Source of the DNA: Lewinellaceae bacterium
Lineage (GTDB): Bacteria; Bacteroidota; Bacteroidia; Chitinophagales; Saprospiraceae
DNA: 64,000 bases
Assembly (NCBI GenBank): GCA_016710765.1
Contig: JADJUJ010000001.1
Coordinates: forward strand, 62,001 to 126,000
Direction: 5' to 3'
Made by a program: the position numbers and the translations under genes. This document shows, piece by piece, positions 27,439 to 37,400 of the stretch (its first letter is position 1; every line of letters starts with the position of its first letter). Below the pieces are notes generated by a model that was not told the DNA's origin, searched no databases, and was given only the letters and a program-made list of their open reading frames with translations.

Positions 27439-28827
27439 TATACCTACAATTGGAGCAATGGCGACATCGGGGCCACGGCCAGTTTCAGCGCGGCAGGAAC
27501 TTATACTGTCACTGTCACCGATGCTGGCGGCTGTACTGCCACAACCGACGTCACGGTAATATTTGTAGCCAATGGGGTTAAAATTGGTGACTATGTATGG
27601 TACGACAACGACCAAGATGGTTTCCAGGCCCCACAAGAAGTCAATGGGGTACCCAACGTTTCTGTCATGCTGATCATGGCTGGGCCCGATGGCGTATTCG
27701 GCACAGCGGATGATATAACAGTCAACTCAACCAGCACCGACAATGCCGGTATGTACATGTTCAACTGTGTAACACCCGGCACGTATATACTAATGTTCTC
27801 CGGAATTCCTTCCGGATACCAATGGACAGGTAAGGATCAGGTGAACAACGACTGCCTCGACAGCGATGTCAACAGCAACGGCAAAACCTCACCCTTTACC
27901 ATCACCTCCGGTCAGGGCAATAATTTCTGTTTTGATGCCGGTATCCATACCGTTTGTCAGAATGTCACCTTCCCTGGCGAAATTTGCTGCAGCCAAACCA
28001 TCTGTGAAGGCGAAGCGCCTGCTACACTTTACGAGGCAGTACCGCCTGCCGGAGGCAGCGGCCCGCTTCAGTACCTCTGGATGCACCTTGTTTCTTACAA
28101 TGGCGCACCGCCAAACTGGGAGGTAATCCCAACCGCCACCAGCATCAACTACAACCCCGGACCACTGTTCGAAACCTCCTACTATCGCCGTTGTGTGCGT
28201 AGGGAAGGCTGCGAAAACTTCCTGGAATCCAATGTAGTGACCATTACCGTGCTGCCTGCCGGCTCACCTGGCTGTGGAATGTTCATCAGCGATTTCTTCC
28301 TCAAGCCTGTAGGCAACTACGCCGTTGAGGTAGACTGGGTAACAGCTCCTGAACCCATTCAGTATATGTACACGGTTGAACACTCCACCAACCAGCAAGA
28401 TTGGGACATGATTTCGATGGAAATGGGGCATTTCAACCAGACCGACAACAACAGTTACGCTGTATTACACCAAACCCCGGTCATGGGTCGGAATTACTAT
28501 CGCATCAAGCGCATCAGCATCAATGGTGTAGAATCCTATTCTGATTCGAAACTCATTGTGATTGATATGCCGGCAAATGAGTCGGTCGCCATCTATCCTA
28601 ATCCGGTAGAGCAGATGCTCCACATCAAGAACATGGAGAAATACGAAGGCGATGTTCAATTGGAAATGATTACGCCGGAAGGCCGTGTTATCCACCGTTT
28701 GGTTATTCCGCAGGGCACCTTGCAACAAATCGATCTGCCCGTCGCAGAACTGCAATCCGGTTTGTACTTTATGCGGATATACTTCCCGGGTGGCATGCTG
28801 CGCACCGTTAAAGTGACCAAGTTCTAA
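27439..28827 (+). CDS. SprB-repeat surface adhesin, C-terminal part with SdrD-B and T9SS domains
   Basis: Continues after the indel as PYTYNWSNGDIGATASFSAA. It holds the tenth SprB repeat, then an SdrD B-like domain (VKIGDYVWYDNDQDGFQAPQ ... TDNAGMYMFNCVTPGTY, about 110 residues), a cysteine-rich Ig-like stretch (CCSQTICEGEAPATLY), and a T9SS type A sorting domain: YPNPVEQMLHIKN ... LQSGLYFMRIYFPGG ... RTVKVTKF. Its own ATG at 27367 would lie in the wrong context, so it is the end of the previous gene and not a separate protein. A strong terminator follows at 28849. Confidence 0.85.
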   Translation, partial: YTYNWSNGDIGATASFSAAGTYTVTVTDAGGCTATTDVTVIFVANGVKIGDYVWYDNDQDGFQAPQEVNGVPNVSVMLIMAGPDGVFGTADDITVNSTSTDNAGMYMFNCVTPGTYILMFSGIPSGYQWTGKDQVNNDCLDSDVNSNGKTSPFTITSGQGNNFCFDAGIHTVCQNVTFPGEICCSQTICEGEAPATLYEAVPPAGGSGPLQYLWMHLVSYNGAPPNWEVIPTATSINYNPGPLFETSYYRRCVRREGCENFLESNVVTITVLPAGSPGCGMFISDFFLKPVGNYAVEVDWVTAPEPIQYMYTVEHSTNQQDWDMISMEMGHFNQTDNNSYAVLHQTPVMGRNYYRIKRISINGVESYSDSKLIVIDMPANESVAIYPNPVEQMLHIKNMEKYEGDVQLEMITPEGRVIHRLVIPQGTLQQIDLPVAELQSGLYFMRIYFPGGMLRTVKVTKF

Positions 28828-28848
28828 GGTCCCAAGCGGTCCTTTTCC

Positions 28849-28904
28849 AAGGCCCAACGACATCAGGTGTTTCTTTCAGGAAGCTAATGATGTTGTTGGG
28901 CCTT
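28849..28904. terminator. Hairpin terminator after the SprB-like gene
   Basis: Arms AAGGCCCAACGACATCA (28849-28865) and TGATGTTGTTGGGCCTT (28888-28904) pair with one mismatch, followed by TTTT. It lies between the adhesin and the TIR gene, whose 3' ends converge, and can serve both. Confidence 0.85.
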
Positions 28905-28931
28905 TTGTATGCTGGCAAAGTCAATACCCCA

Positions 28932-29954
28932 CTAAAAATGCGCTAAAATCAAATCGGCAACGGCTTCAGGACTTTGCGCAATTTCGGCTCTGGCATCAAT
29001 AAACTGTATTAGCTTCATATAAGTGGGAAGTGAGGCTTCCATGATGTACACCGGGATCAATATCCCTTCTTCGCTGTCGCGATGCCGGAATATGGCGATG
29101 TTAAACTCTTCCTTGCACACCTTAGAATTCAGGTAATCCGGAGAATAAAAAGCCAGTACTTTACCGCAGTCGTCGAGTGCATCATACAGTTCCTGCTGCC
29201 ACACCGAACCCGCGTTGAGATCCTGCCGGTCGAGAAAAACCTCCAGTTCTGGTCGAAGGGCCTGAACCCGGTCCATCACCCGCATAACAGCATCCGTATT
29301 TTCATGGGAATAACTGACAAACATATCATAGGCATAACGACGCCGGGGCTTCCCAAAACGGGCATACTGGCGTTTTAAAATCTCAAAAGCACCACTGACC
29401 TCGCTGGCTTTCGTTTCATTGTGCTCCACAATATGCAGATCCTTCAAGGGCATGCCGTGTGCCATCCACTGCACTGCTGCTTCCAAAATGGCTTCCAGTA
29501 TTTCCAGCGGCTTGGCGCCTCGTTTTCCGGTAGCCACCAGCGGCATACTCAAGGAATCTATATCGTAATCAGGGTGCCCCAAAAAAGGCATGAGCCCCTG
29601 AAAAATATCCGCTACGAACGCATTGGGCTGCGCATCATTGGGCGGTTCAAAACACAGGATGCGCTTGTATGGCGGCAAAGTTTCAGACAGCGGCAGGGGT
29701 TTCGACAGCCAGGTATTAAACGCCGCCCGGAGGTCCTCCTCTTTGTCGCGCGACAATTCCTGCACTGAAATTCCTTTTTCCTGCAGGGAGGTGATCAGGG
29801 TTCGGAAAGTGGTGGAGTAATCACTTTGCCAGGCTGAAACCACCAACAGATCGGTATTCGTTGCTTCGGAGCGCTCTGTCAGGTCGCCATGATAAAGGCG
29901 AATGGTTCTGGGCTCATTCCGGTAATACACCAGCATTTCATTCAACAACTTCAT
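28932..29954 (-). CDS. Macro-like domain fused to TIR domain protein
   Basis: 340 residues, no signal or membrane segment. Residues 15-195 look like a divergent macro domain: first strands IRLYHGDLTERSEATNTDLL (18-37) followed by VVSA, and later SLSMPLVATGKRGAKPLEIL (134-153) plus LKDLHIVEHNE, the stretches that frame ADP-ribose in macro proteins. The glycine-rich GGGV loop is missing. Residues 207-335 are a TIR domain: YAYDMFVSYSHEN, LEVFLDRQDLNAGSVWQQEL, and SPDYLNSKVCKEEF, where E283 sits at the C-x-x-E place of the catalytic glutamate of TIR NADases. NAD cleavage with the product bound or processed by the linked domain is a hypothesis. It overlaps the upstream methyltransferase by 17 bases, so both are translated from one mRNA. 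The macro assignment is by eye. Confidence 0.72.
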   Translation of the reverse strand: MKLLNEMLVYYRNEPRTIRLYHGDLTERSEATNTDLLVVSAWQSDYSTTFRTLITSLQEKGISVQELSRDKEEDLRAAFNTWLSKPLPLSETLPPYKRILCFEPPNDAQPNAFVADIFQGLMPFLGHPDYDIDSLSMPLVATGKRGAKPLEILEAILEAAVQWMAHGMPLKDLHIVEHNETKASEVSGAFEILKRQYARFGKPRRRYAYDMFVSYSHENTDAVMRVMDRVQALRPELEVFLDRQDLNAGSVWQQELYDALDDCGKVLAFYSPDYLNSKVCKEEFNIAIFRHRDSEEGILIPVYIMEASLPTYMKLIQFIDARAEIAQSPEAVADLILAHF

Positions 29955-30810
29955 GGGCAGGGGATGTAATAGCCAACATCATACCGTCCTGCCAGGCGCC
30001 AACCTGCAGCGCTTCGTATTGTGCGATGGAAGCCCTCACGTTGTTTAGCCTGATGTCGTTTATAATGTGCAAAAAACGAAGGATTTTCCCAATTGGCAAC
30101 CATTGGCGGCAAATTTGGTGAAGATTCCGCAGGGAAACCTGTACCTGCGGCGTCACATCCTGCACCGTAAAACTTGAAAATCCAGACTTTTTCGCATGTT
30201 GCCGATGCTCCTCCTCTCTGTCAATGTCGGGAATAGCCCAGGGGGCCAGCCAGCGTTGCAGTTGCTGCTCCATGGCTTGTTCCAGTGGCCGGGCGCTGCG
30301 CAGATATTCTGCTATAATGAGTCGGCCACCCGGACGAAGCACCCTGTAAGCCTCCTGGTAAAAAAGCAATTTATTGGGAGCGTGGCACAGGCTTTCGCAG
30401 GCCCAAACTACATCGAATTGGCCATCTGCGAAGGGCAACTGAAGATAGTCAGCGCATTGAAATGCAACACCTGGCGTTCCTACTTGCAACAGCCTTTGCT
30501 CGCAATCCACAATTTGTTCTGGTACAATACTTACACCCGTGACCCGGGCGCCTCTTTTTTGGGCCAGCCAAAAACAGGAATTACCCATGCCGCAACCAGC
30601 ATCCAGCACATGATCAGCGGAAGAAATACCAACCATTTCAGCCATCACCCGATTCATGTTATCGAGCGCATCCAGATGTTTGTGTGCGAATGCATCGTAA
30701 TAACCAAAATGAACTGCGCGGTTGGGGCCGGCCCATACCCGACGGTAATCCCAACGGGTATGGCGATAATAAGAACGGATATCGGGTACAGCGTCCAAAA
30801 TTGCGGTCAT
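29938..30810 (-). CDS. Class I SAM-dependent methyltransferase in operon with macro-TIR
   Basis: 290 residues. Motif I VLDAGCGMGNSCFWLAQ (about 68-84), post-I VTGVSIVPEQI, motif II FDVVWACESLCHAPNKLLFY, motif III LRPGGRLIIAEYL. The sequence resembles the tocopherol/sterol and small-molecule C- or N-methyltransferases (YYRHTRWDYRRVW and AVHFGYYD before motif I are typical), so the substrate is probably a lipid or small metabolite and not DNA. It is the first gene of a two-gene operon; the macro-TIR ATG lies inside its last codons. The start has a one-mismatch -7 element, TACTTTTA at 30821-30828. Confidence 0.85.
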   Translation of the reverse strand: MTAILDAVPDIRSYYRHTRWDYRRVWAGPNRAVHFGYYDAFAHKHLDALDNMNRVMAEMVGISSADHVLDAGCGMGNSCFWLAQKRGARVTGVSIVPEQIVDCEQRLLQVGTPGVAFQCADYLQLPFADGQFDVVWACESLCHAPNKLLFYQEAYRVLRPGGRLIIAEYLRSARPLEQAMEQQLQRWLAPWAIPDIDREEEHRQHAKKSGFSSFTVQDVTPQVQVSLRNLHQICRQWLPIGKILRFLHIINDIRLNNVRASIAQYEALQVGAWQDGMMLAITSPAHEVVE

Positions 30811-30820
30811 TTAGCTGACC

Positions 30821-30848
30821 TAAAAGTAGCAGGCTTTTCCGACCTTTG
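30821..30848. promoter_or_regulatory. Two back-to-back near-leaderless promoters
   Basis: Only 43 bases separate the divergent methyltransferase and GT39 starts. TACTTTTA (minus, 30821-30828) and GACCTTTG (plus, 30841-30848) each match the -7 consensus with one mismatch and sit 10 and 5 bases before their ATG. Confidence 0.45.
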
Positions 30849-30853
30849 CCACA

Positions 30854-32557
30854 ATGCCAGGAACTGATTTTTTCACACAACGCAACCAATGGTACTGGTT
30901 GGCGTTTTTTTTACTGCTCGTCGTACTCGGTGGGCTCTGGATTGATGTAATGGATGTGGATGCCTCGCAGTATGCCTCTATTTCCATGGAAATGCTGCAA
31001 AACGGCTCCTGGCTCGAGGTGCAGCACCGGGGCGCCGACTACCTCGACAAGCCACCGTTGCTGTTTTGGTGTTCTGCGGCAATGTTCGGACTGTTTGGTC
31101 TGCAAAACTGGGCGTACAAACTGCCCTCCTTGCTGTTTGCCCTCGCTGGTATTTATGCCGTGTATCGGTTTGCCCGGCTTTTTTACCAGGCATCTACTGC
31201 CAGAAATGCAGCGTTCATCTTAGCCGCAGGGCTGGGGTTGGTTATCGTTTGCAACGACGTGCGAACCGACACCATGTTGCTTGGCGCTTCTGCCTGTTCC
31301 GTTTGGTTGTTGGCAGAACACATGAAGCAACCCAATTGGCGCTGGTTGATCGGAGCTTTTGCCTGTATCGGATTGGCCATGCTGGCCAAGGGGCCCATCG
31401 GGCTGGTGCTGCCCGTTTTTGCCGTAGGTACACACATTGCCCTGAAACGCGAATGGCAATGGATATTTCGCTGGCAATGGTTGGTTGGACTGGCGGTTAC
31501 TGCACTGGTACTGGCGCCCATGAGTTGGGGACTCTACCAGCAATTTGATTTGCATCCGGAAAAACTGGTGAACCATCGCACCGGTGTTTCCGGGCTTTAC
31601 TTCTTCTTTTGGGAGCAAAGCTTTGGCCGTATTACGGGTGGAAATGTTTGGAAAAATGATGCTGGGTATTTTTACTTCCTGCATGTCTACCTCTGGGCTT
31701 TCCTCCCCTGGGCAATGGCGTTTTACGTCTTTTTTGCTCAGGACCTCGTTCAATTGGTGAAAAACCGCTTCCGTTTACCGACTTCAGCAGAAGCGTACAG
31801 TTTGGGCGCTTTTACCCTTACCTTCATTGCCTTGTCACTTTCGCGCTACAAACTTCCACATTATATCTTTGTCACCCTGCCCTGGGCCGCAGTACTCACA
31901 GCCAAAGGCCTTGAACGTTGGCAAACACACGCAAGGGCTCATCGTTGGCCATGGATACTGCTGTATATCCCCTTGTTTGCTGCCCTTGTGGTGGCCTGGC
32001 TCATCCCGCTGGCCGTTTTCCCCACCCACCAGATCCTGATAGTATTGCCCCTGGGGTTGCTCACTGCACTTTTATTGTATCGCATTTACAAAAACCCTTT
32101 CCCCGCTTCCGCTGCACAATTTGTACAGCGGGGCGCCACTGGCCTGCTCGCAGCAGCATTTGTATTAAATTTCCATTTTTACCCCCAACTCCTCCCTTAC
32201 CAAAGCAGCAGTGCGCTGATGCATTGGGCAAAAACACAGAACATCCCGGCCGACGACATCGCTTTTTTCAAGCGCCACGGGCATGCGCTTGATTTTTACG
32301 CCGGAAAAATTCTTCCGGAAATGAAGGATGTCGAGGATATCCGGGCATTTACAGCGCAACACCCTAATGCCTGGATTTACACCAATGAGGAGGGCCGTGA
32401 AGCCCTGGATGCACAGGCGGTTCCGTATGTAGTTGCCAAAACAATGGGACATTTTCAGGTGGCCCTGCTCAACTTCCCCTTTCTGAATCCTGCCGTTCGG
32501 GAGAAAACCCTGCAGCCTGTTTATTTGTTGAAAATGGGTCCCATTAGCAGCCAATAG
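30854..32557 (+). CDS. GT39/ArnT-like membrane glycosyltransferase
   Basis: 567 residues with about twelve membrane segments. The first periplasmic loop has VMDVDASQYASISMEMLQNG and ADYLDKPPLLFW, the acidic and KPP motifs of the PMT/ArnT (GT-C fold) family. These enzymes use polyprenyl-phosphate sugars on the outer face of the inner membrane to modify lipid A, glycans or proteins. The C-terminal 100 residues form a small soluble periplasmic domain (IRAFTAQHPNAWIYTNEEGR). The exact acceptor is unknown. No other glycan gene is adjacent. Confidence 0.88.
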   Translation: MPGTDFFTQRNQWYWLAFFLLLVVLGGLWIDVMDVDASQYASISMEMLQNGSWLEVQHRGADYLDKPPLLFWCSAAMFGLFGLQNWAYKLPSLLFALAGIYAVYRFARLFYQASTARNAAFILAAGLGLVIVCNDVRTDTMLLGASACSVWLLAEHMKQPNWRWLIGAFACIGLAMLAKGPIGLVLPVFAVGTHIALKREWQWIFRWQWLVGLAVTALVLAPMSWGLYQQFDLHPEKLVNHRTGVSGLYFFFWEQSFGRITGGNVWKNDAGYFYFLHVYLWAFLPWAMAFYVFFAQDLVQLVKNRFRLPTSAEAYSLGAFTLTFIALSLSRYKLPHYIFVTLPWAAVLTAKGLERWQTHARAHRWPWILLYIPLFAALVVAWLIPLAVFPTHQILIVLPLGLLTALLLYRIYKNPFPASAAQFVQRGATGLLAAAFVLNFHFYPQLLPYQSSSALMHWAKTQNIPADDIAFFKRHGHALDFYAGKILPEMKDVEDIRAFTAQHPNAWIYTNEEGREALDAQAVPYVVAKTMGHFQVALLNFPFLNPAVREKTLQPVYLLKMGPISSQ

Positions 32558-32630
32558 CATCCTTTTTTGTTTATTTGCTGGAGCAAGCAGATTTTCGTAT
32601 TTTTATAGCCTACACCAAATTTAACTTATT

Positions 32631-34286
32631 ATGGATCGACCCTGGTTGAAACAATATCCCAATGGCGTTCCGGCCAATATTGACGCCGATGCCTATCCCC
32701 GCCTGATGGACATGGTAGAGGAGGCATTTAAGAATTACAGTTCGCTGCCGGCATTCATCTCTATGGGAAAAACCCTCACTTTTGCCGACATAGATGCCAA
32801 ATCCCGGGACTTTGGCGCTTATCTACGCAGTCGCGGCTTGCAGCCTGGTGATCGCATCGCCCTCATGATGCCCAACCTGCTCCAATACCCCATTGCGCTT
32901 TTTGGCGCACTCCGCGCTGGTCTGATTGTGGTAAACACCAACCCTTTGTATACGCCAAGGGAGATGAAGCACCAGTTTAACGACTCATGGGCCAAAGCCA
33001 TTGTCATTGCCGAAAACTTTGCCGCACACCTCGAGCAAATCATTGGGGAAACGGAAATTAAAACTGTTATCCTTACCAGCATTGGAGAAATGTTGGGCTT
33101 CAAAGGGAAAGTGGTGAATTTCGTGGTCCGAAACGTGAAGCGCATGGTACCCAAATACCAGCTTACCAATACGGCGTCCTTCAACCAAGCCCTTTCGCAG
33201 GGCAAAAATTTTGTCATTGAGCCCTTCCAGTCGGGCCCCGACGACCCCATTATTCTCCAATATACCGGCGGCACAACTGGGGTTTCAAAAGGCGCTATGC
33301 TTACCAACCGGAACATTCTGGCGAATGTGCTACAGATAAAGGCCTGGCTTTCACCCGTGCTTCCCGAACGCGAAGTGGTGGCACTTTGCCCGCTCCCGCT
33401 GTACCATATCTTTGCTTTTACGGTTAACTGCCTGGCCTTTATGAGCGTCGGCGGTAAAAACATCCTGATTGTCAATGCCCGTGATTTGCCCGCCCTGATC
33501 AAGGAATGGCATACCCATAAACCCAATATCATCACCGGGGTAAATACCCTGTTCAACGCCCTCCTTCACCAGGATGCTTTCCGGCAACTCGATTTCTCCG
33601 GCCTCAAGGCTGCGGTAGGCGGCGGCATGGCGGTACAACGGGCCGTTGCTGAACGCTGGCAACAAATCACCGGCTGCCAACTCACAGAGGGTTACGGGAT
33701 GACGGAGGCTAGCCCGGTAATTTCAGTTAACCCCGTCAGTGCCAGCATGCGACTGGGCACCATCGGCATGCCGGTTCCCAGTACCGATGTTCGGATTGTA
33801 AACGATGAGGGCACACCCCTGCCCGCCGGACCGGAAAATGTGGGAGAAATCCAATGCAAAGGACCGCAGGTTATGAAAGGTTACTGGCAGCACCCGGGTG
33901 CTACCGCTGAGGTCATCAAAGACGGCTGGCTCAGCACCGGTGACATGGGTTTCATGCACCCAGACGGCTTCTTCCAGATTGTCGACCGCAAAAAGGACAT
34001 GATTCTGGTTTCAGGCTTTAACGTGTATCCGAACGAAATTGAGGACGTTGTGGCCATGCACCCCAAAGTGCTGGAGGTGGCAGCATTGGGCATTCCTGAT
34101 GAAAAGTCGGGTGAGGTGGTTAAAGTATTCATTGTAAAAAAAGATCCTTCGCTAACCGAATCTGAGATCATCGCGCATTGCCGTGAAAACCTGACTGGCT
34201 ACAAAGTGCCCAAACAGGTGGAATTCAGAAGTGAATTGCCCAAAACGAATGTTGGAAAGATTCTTCGCAGGGCATTGCGGGAGTAA
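32631..34286 (+). CDS. fadD: Long-chain acyl-CoA synthetase (AMP-dependent ligase)
   Basis: 551 residues. Phosphate-binding loop QYTGGTTGVSKGAMLTN, adenylate motif GYGMTEASPV, hinge DRKKDMILVSGFNVYPNEIE, and the C-terminal catalytic lysine in LPKTNVGKILRRALRE are all intact, as is the fatty-acid gate region LPLYHIFAFTVN. It activates fatty acids with ATP to acyl-CoA, at the inner membrane face. TATTTTTA at 32599 is a near-consensus promoter. Two hairpins close the gene. Confidence 0.93.
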   Translation: MDRPWLKQYPNGVPANIDADAYPRLMDMVEEAFKNYSSLPAFISMGKTLTFADIDAKSRDFGAYLRSRGLQPGDRIALMMPNLLQYPIALFGALRAGLIVVNTNPLYTPREMKHQFNDSWAKAIVIAENFAAHLEQIIGETEIKTVILTSIGEMLGFKGKVVNFVVRNVKRMVPKYQLTNTASFNQALSQGKNFVIEPFQSGPDDPIILQYTGGTTGVSKGAMLTNRNILANVLQIKAWLSPVLPEREVVALCPLPLYHIFAFTVNCLAFMSVGGKNILIVNARDLPALIKEWHTHKPNIITGVNTLFNALLHQDAFRQLDFSGLKAAVGGGMAVQRAVAERWQQITGCQLTEGYGMTEASPVISVNPVSASMRLGTIGMPVPSTDVRIVNDEGTPLPAGPENVGEIQCKGPQVMKGYWQHPGATAEVIKDGWLSTGDMGFMHPDGFFQIVDRKKDMILVSGFNVYPNEIEDVVAMHPKVLEVAALGIPDEKSGEVVKVFIVKKDPSLTESEIIAHCRENLTGYKVPKQVEFRSELPKTNVGKILRRALRE

Positions 34287-34312
34287 TGTTCAAGTTGCCT
34301 GGTGCATCATCC

Positions 34313-34359
34313 GGCGAATACCCTGTAAATTGGCGAGGCAGATTTACAGGGTATTCGCC
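34313..34359. terminator. Hairpin downstream of fadD
   Basis: Perfect 18-base stem GGCGAATACCCTGTAAAT / ATTTACAGGGTATTCGCC with an 11-base loop, 26 bases after the fadD stop. No T run follows, so its role as terminator is less sure than for the next one. Confidence 0.65.
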
Positions 34360-34393
34360 AGACGCTGCACTAGCGGCAGCGGTTGTGATATAC

Positions 34394-34427
34394 AAAGGGG
34401 TTCCCGACGATCGTCGGGAACCCCTTT
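34394..34427. terminator. 34-bp perfect palindrome between convergent genes
   Basis: AAAGGGGTTCCCGACGA / TCGTCGGGAACCCCTTT is fully self-complementary, with A and T runs at both ends, as in bidirectional intrinsic terminators. It separates fadD from the DUF2723 gene. Confidence 0.85.
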
Positions 34428-37400
34428 TATGAACAGTAAGCACCATTTAGTTGTCGAGTCCCGGCAACTGCGGCGCCTCCGTCATGTATTTGCCAAACAT
34501 CTGATTGAGGTCTTTGCTTTGGCTGTTCGTCTTTAGTATCACTTGCAGTGCGCATCATGAGTTGAACAGTACCAAGTGCGGCCTGTGCATCTTGTGCATA
34601 AGCGCGTTGGTATTCCGGCGACAAGGAAGCATGATATTGCAGGATTTCATCCATCGTTTTGGCAATGTCCCGAATTTTAGCAGCAGCCTTATCCTTTGCA
34701 CCAGCACGGCCATAAACATCCGTCATTAACGCAGAGAACTGGTCGTAAGTAAAGTTGAACTGCGGAAATACCTCAAAATACTTGTCGGTAAGTGCAATAG
34801 CCTTGTCGTTCTTGCCTTCTGATACCAACTGGCGTCCCTCCCGGATAAAGGCGACACGCATGGTTTGCAGGCTCGGCATGTACGAACGATCCACGGCCAG
34901 TTTTTCTTTGTCGAAATTACCCCAGCGCCAATCGTTCATCATGTGGTTGTAAGTAATGTCGGTAGCCACGCGGCCGCTGCCGAGGATACCATAATTGCTC
35001 ATCGAACTTGGCGTCCTGATGGGTATTAAACGCAGCCCCAAGCCTTCGAGTTGCATGTAATCCTGCAGGTTGAGCAGGCGGTCTTCCCGGCAGGTCACTG
35101 CCCAGTAAATCGGGCGATCCCAAATATTGGAAGAAACGATATCGAGCATCGCTACCTGATCTTTGACAATATAGGTGGCGTCACCCAGGTCAAAATGAAT
35201 GGTGTCTACAATGTTGTCGATGTCGGAAGCCGAAACCACCTTGTCGGCAAGTATCTGCTGTTTGTTAACCGGGATATACAGTTTCCGGGAAAGCAGCGAG
35301 GTTTCCATATCGCGTCCACCATACGGCGAGCGCTGTGGGTGATCCTCGCCCATGTATTTGACCACATCGGCCAGAGAGCGCTCGCGCTCTGGTGCAATGT
35401 CGTTGTAAAACACCTGTACCCGTTTGAAGCCCCGCATCTTATCCTGTGGGATACTCATTTTAATGGCCGGAGAATTGTTCACCTTGCGGCGAAGTTGGTC
35501 AATGTACCAATCGACGGCAATCAGTGAAAGGTTCACCACCCGAACATCCGTGCGAATACCTTCCACTTCCTGGCAATACCACAAGGGATAAGTATCGTTG
35601 TCGCCATAGGTAAAAATAATGGCGTTCGGCGCACAGGAATTCAGGAAGTTGCTGGCATAATCCCGGCTGGCATAGTGGTGCGCACGGCTGTGGTCGTCCC
35701 AGTTCTGGGTAACCATCAACAGGGGCGCACTCAAGCCAATCAGGCCGGCTGCAGCAGCGCCGGAAATGCCGGAAAGCCGCAAGCGGGAACTGATCAAATC
35801 ATATATCGCCGGAATCGCCAGACCTATCCATATTGCAAAAGTGAAGAAGGAGCCTACGAGTACGTAATCGCGCTCGCGTGGTTCGTTGGGTGGCTGGTTG
35901 GAATAAACGGTAATGCCAATACCCGTAATGATGAACAATGACATCAGGGCCGCAAAATCGCGTGGGCGCGTCCGGAAATGAAAGAACAGACCCAGCAAGC
36001 CCAGGAAGAAGGGTATCATAAAGTACTTGTTCCTGTACGGATCATTCTTCATAAAATCCGGAAGGTTGCTTTGGTCGCCAAGTCGCATGGAGTCGTACCA
36101 GTCGAACCCGCTGATCCAGTGCCCTGCACTTGGGTCCCAGGCATAGTAACCCTGATCCCCATTTTGCCGGCCGGAGAAATTCCACATGAAATAACGCCAG
36201 TACATCCAACCTATCTGGTATTTAAAGAAAAACTCCACGTTATCAGCAAAAGTGGGTGTTCCAGAAGGCTTATCAATCCACTTGCGGTACAATGCCGGGC
36301 GGTTCTGGCTGTAATCGCCCATCCTTGGGAAAAAGGTCTTGGTATTGGAGGGATAAGTGTAATCCACTTTTTCCTCGGTAATTTCATAGCGATCGCCTAC
36401 CCGGCCCCAGCGGGGTTCGGTGTCGACGCCAGTTGGTTTTGCATCGAAATGGGGACCCACCAGCAAGGGCCGTTCGCCGTACTGCTCGCGGTTGAGATAC
36501 GGCAGTAACCGCATCGCATCGGAAGGCTGGTTCATGTTGATGGGAGGATTCGCATTGGCACGAATGACCACCATACCGTAAGCGAGGTAAGCAATGACCA
36601 ATACACCAAAAGAAACCACCAAACGCTGCATCAAACCATTACCGGTATTGCGGGCATGGCGCAGGCCAAACCAAATCAAGCCGCTAAAAAACAGAATCAC
36701 CGGAATGATACCCGTGTGGAAAGGCAATCCAAAAGAATTGACGAACAATTTATCGAACCAGGCCCACATTCCCGGTATGCCGGCAATGATGACTTTTTGA
36801 ATCACAATGATGAACAAAACACCAACACCGGCAGCGAGAATGGTGCCGGAAATGCTGGGCTTGCTCGTTTTTTTAAAATAATAAAACATCGCCAATGCAG
36901 GCAGCGTCAGCAAACTCAACAAGTGAACCCCCGTAGAGAGACCAACCGCATAAATGGCAAACACCAGCCAGCGATCGGCATCCGCTGTATCGGGCAACTG
37001 GTACCATTTCAGTACCGCCCAAATTGTCAAACAGGTAAAAAAGGTAGACATAGCATACACCTCCCCTTCTACCGCTGAAAACCAGACGGAAGAGGTGAAG
37101 GTAGTGACCAAACCGGCTACCAAACCCGCCATCAGCGCAGCCACAGCCTGACCCTGGTCCATCTCGCCATCGCGACCAACCATCGACAGGCGCGCCAGAA
37201 TGGTAGTGCCCCAGCAAATAAACATTCCGGCAAAAGCCGTGCTCAGTGCGGAAAGCAAGTTGACAGCATGCGCTACGGCAGTAGGTTCGGAAGATACCAG
37301 GGAAGCTACCCAGGCAAACAATCTACCGATCAGCAGGAAGATTGGCGCGCCCGGTGGGTGCACTACCTGCAACTTATCGGCTCCGGATATAAACTCACCG

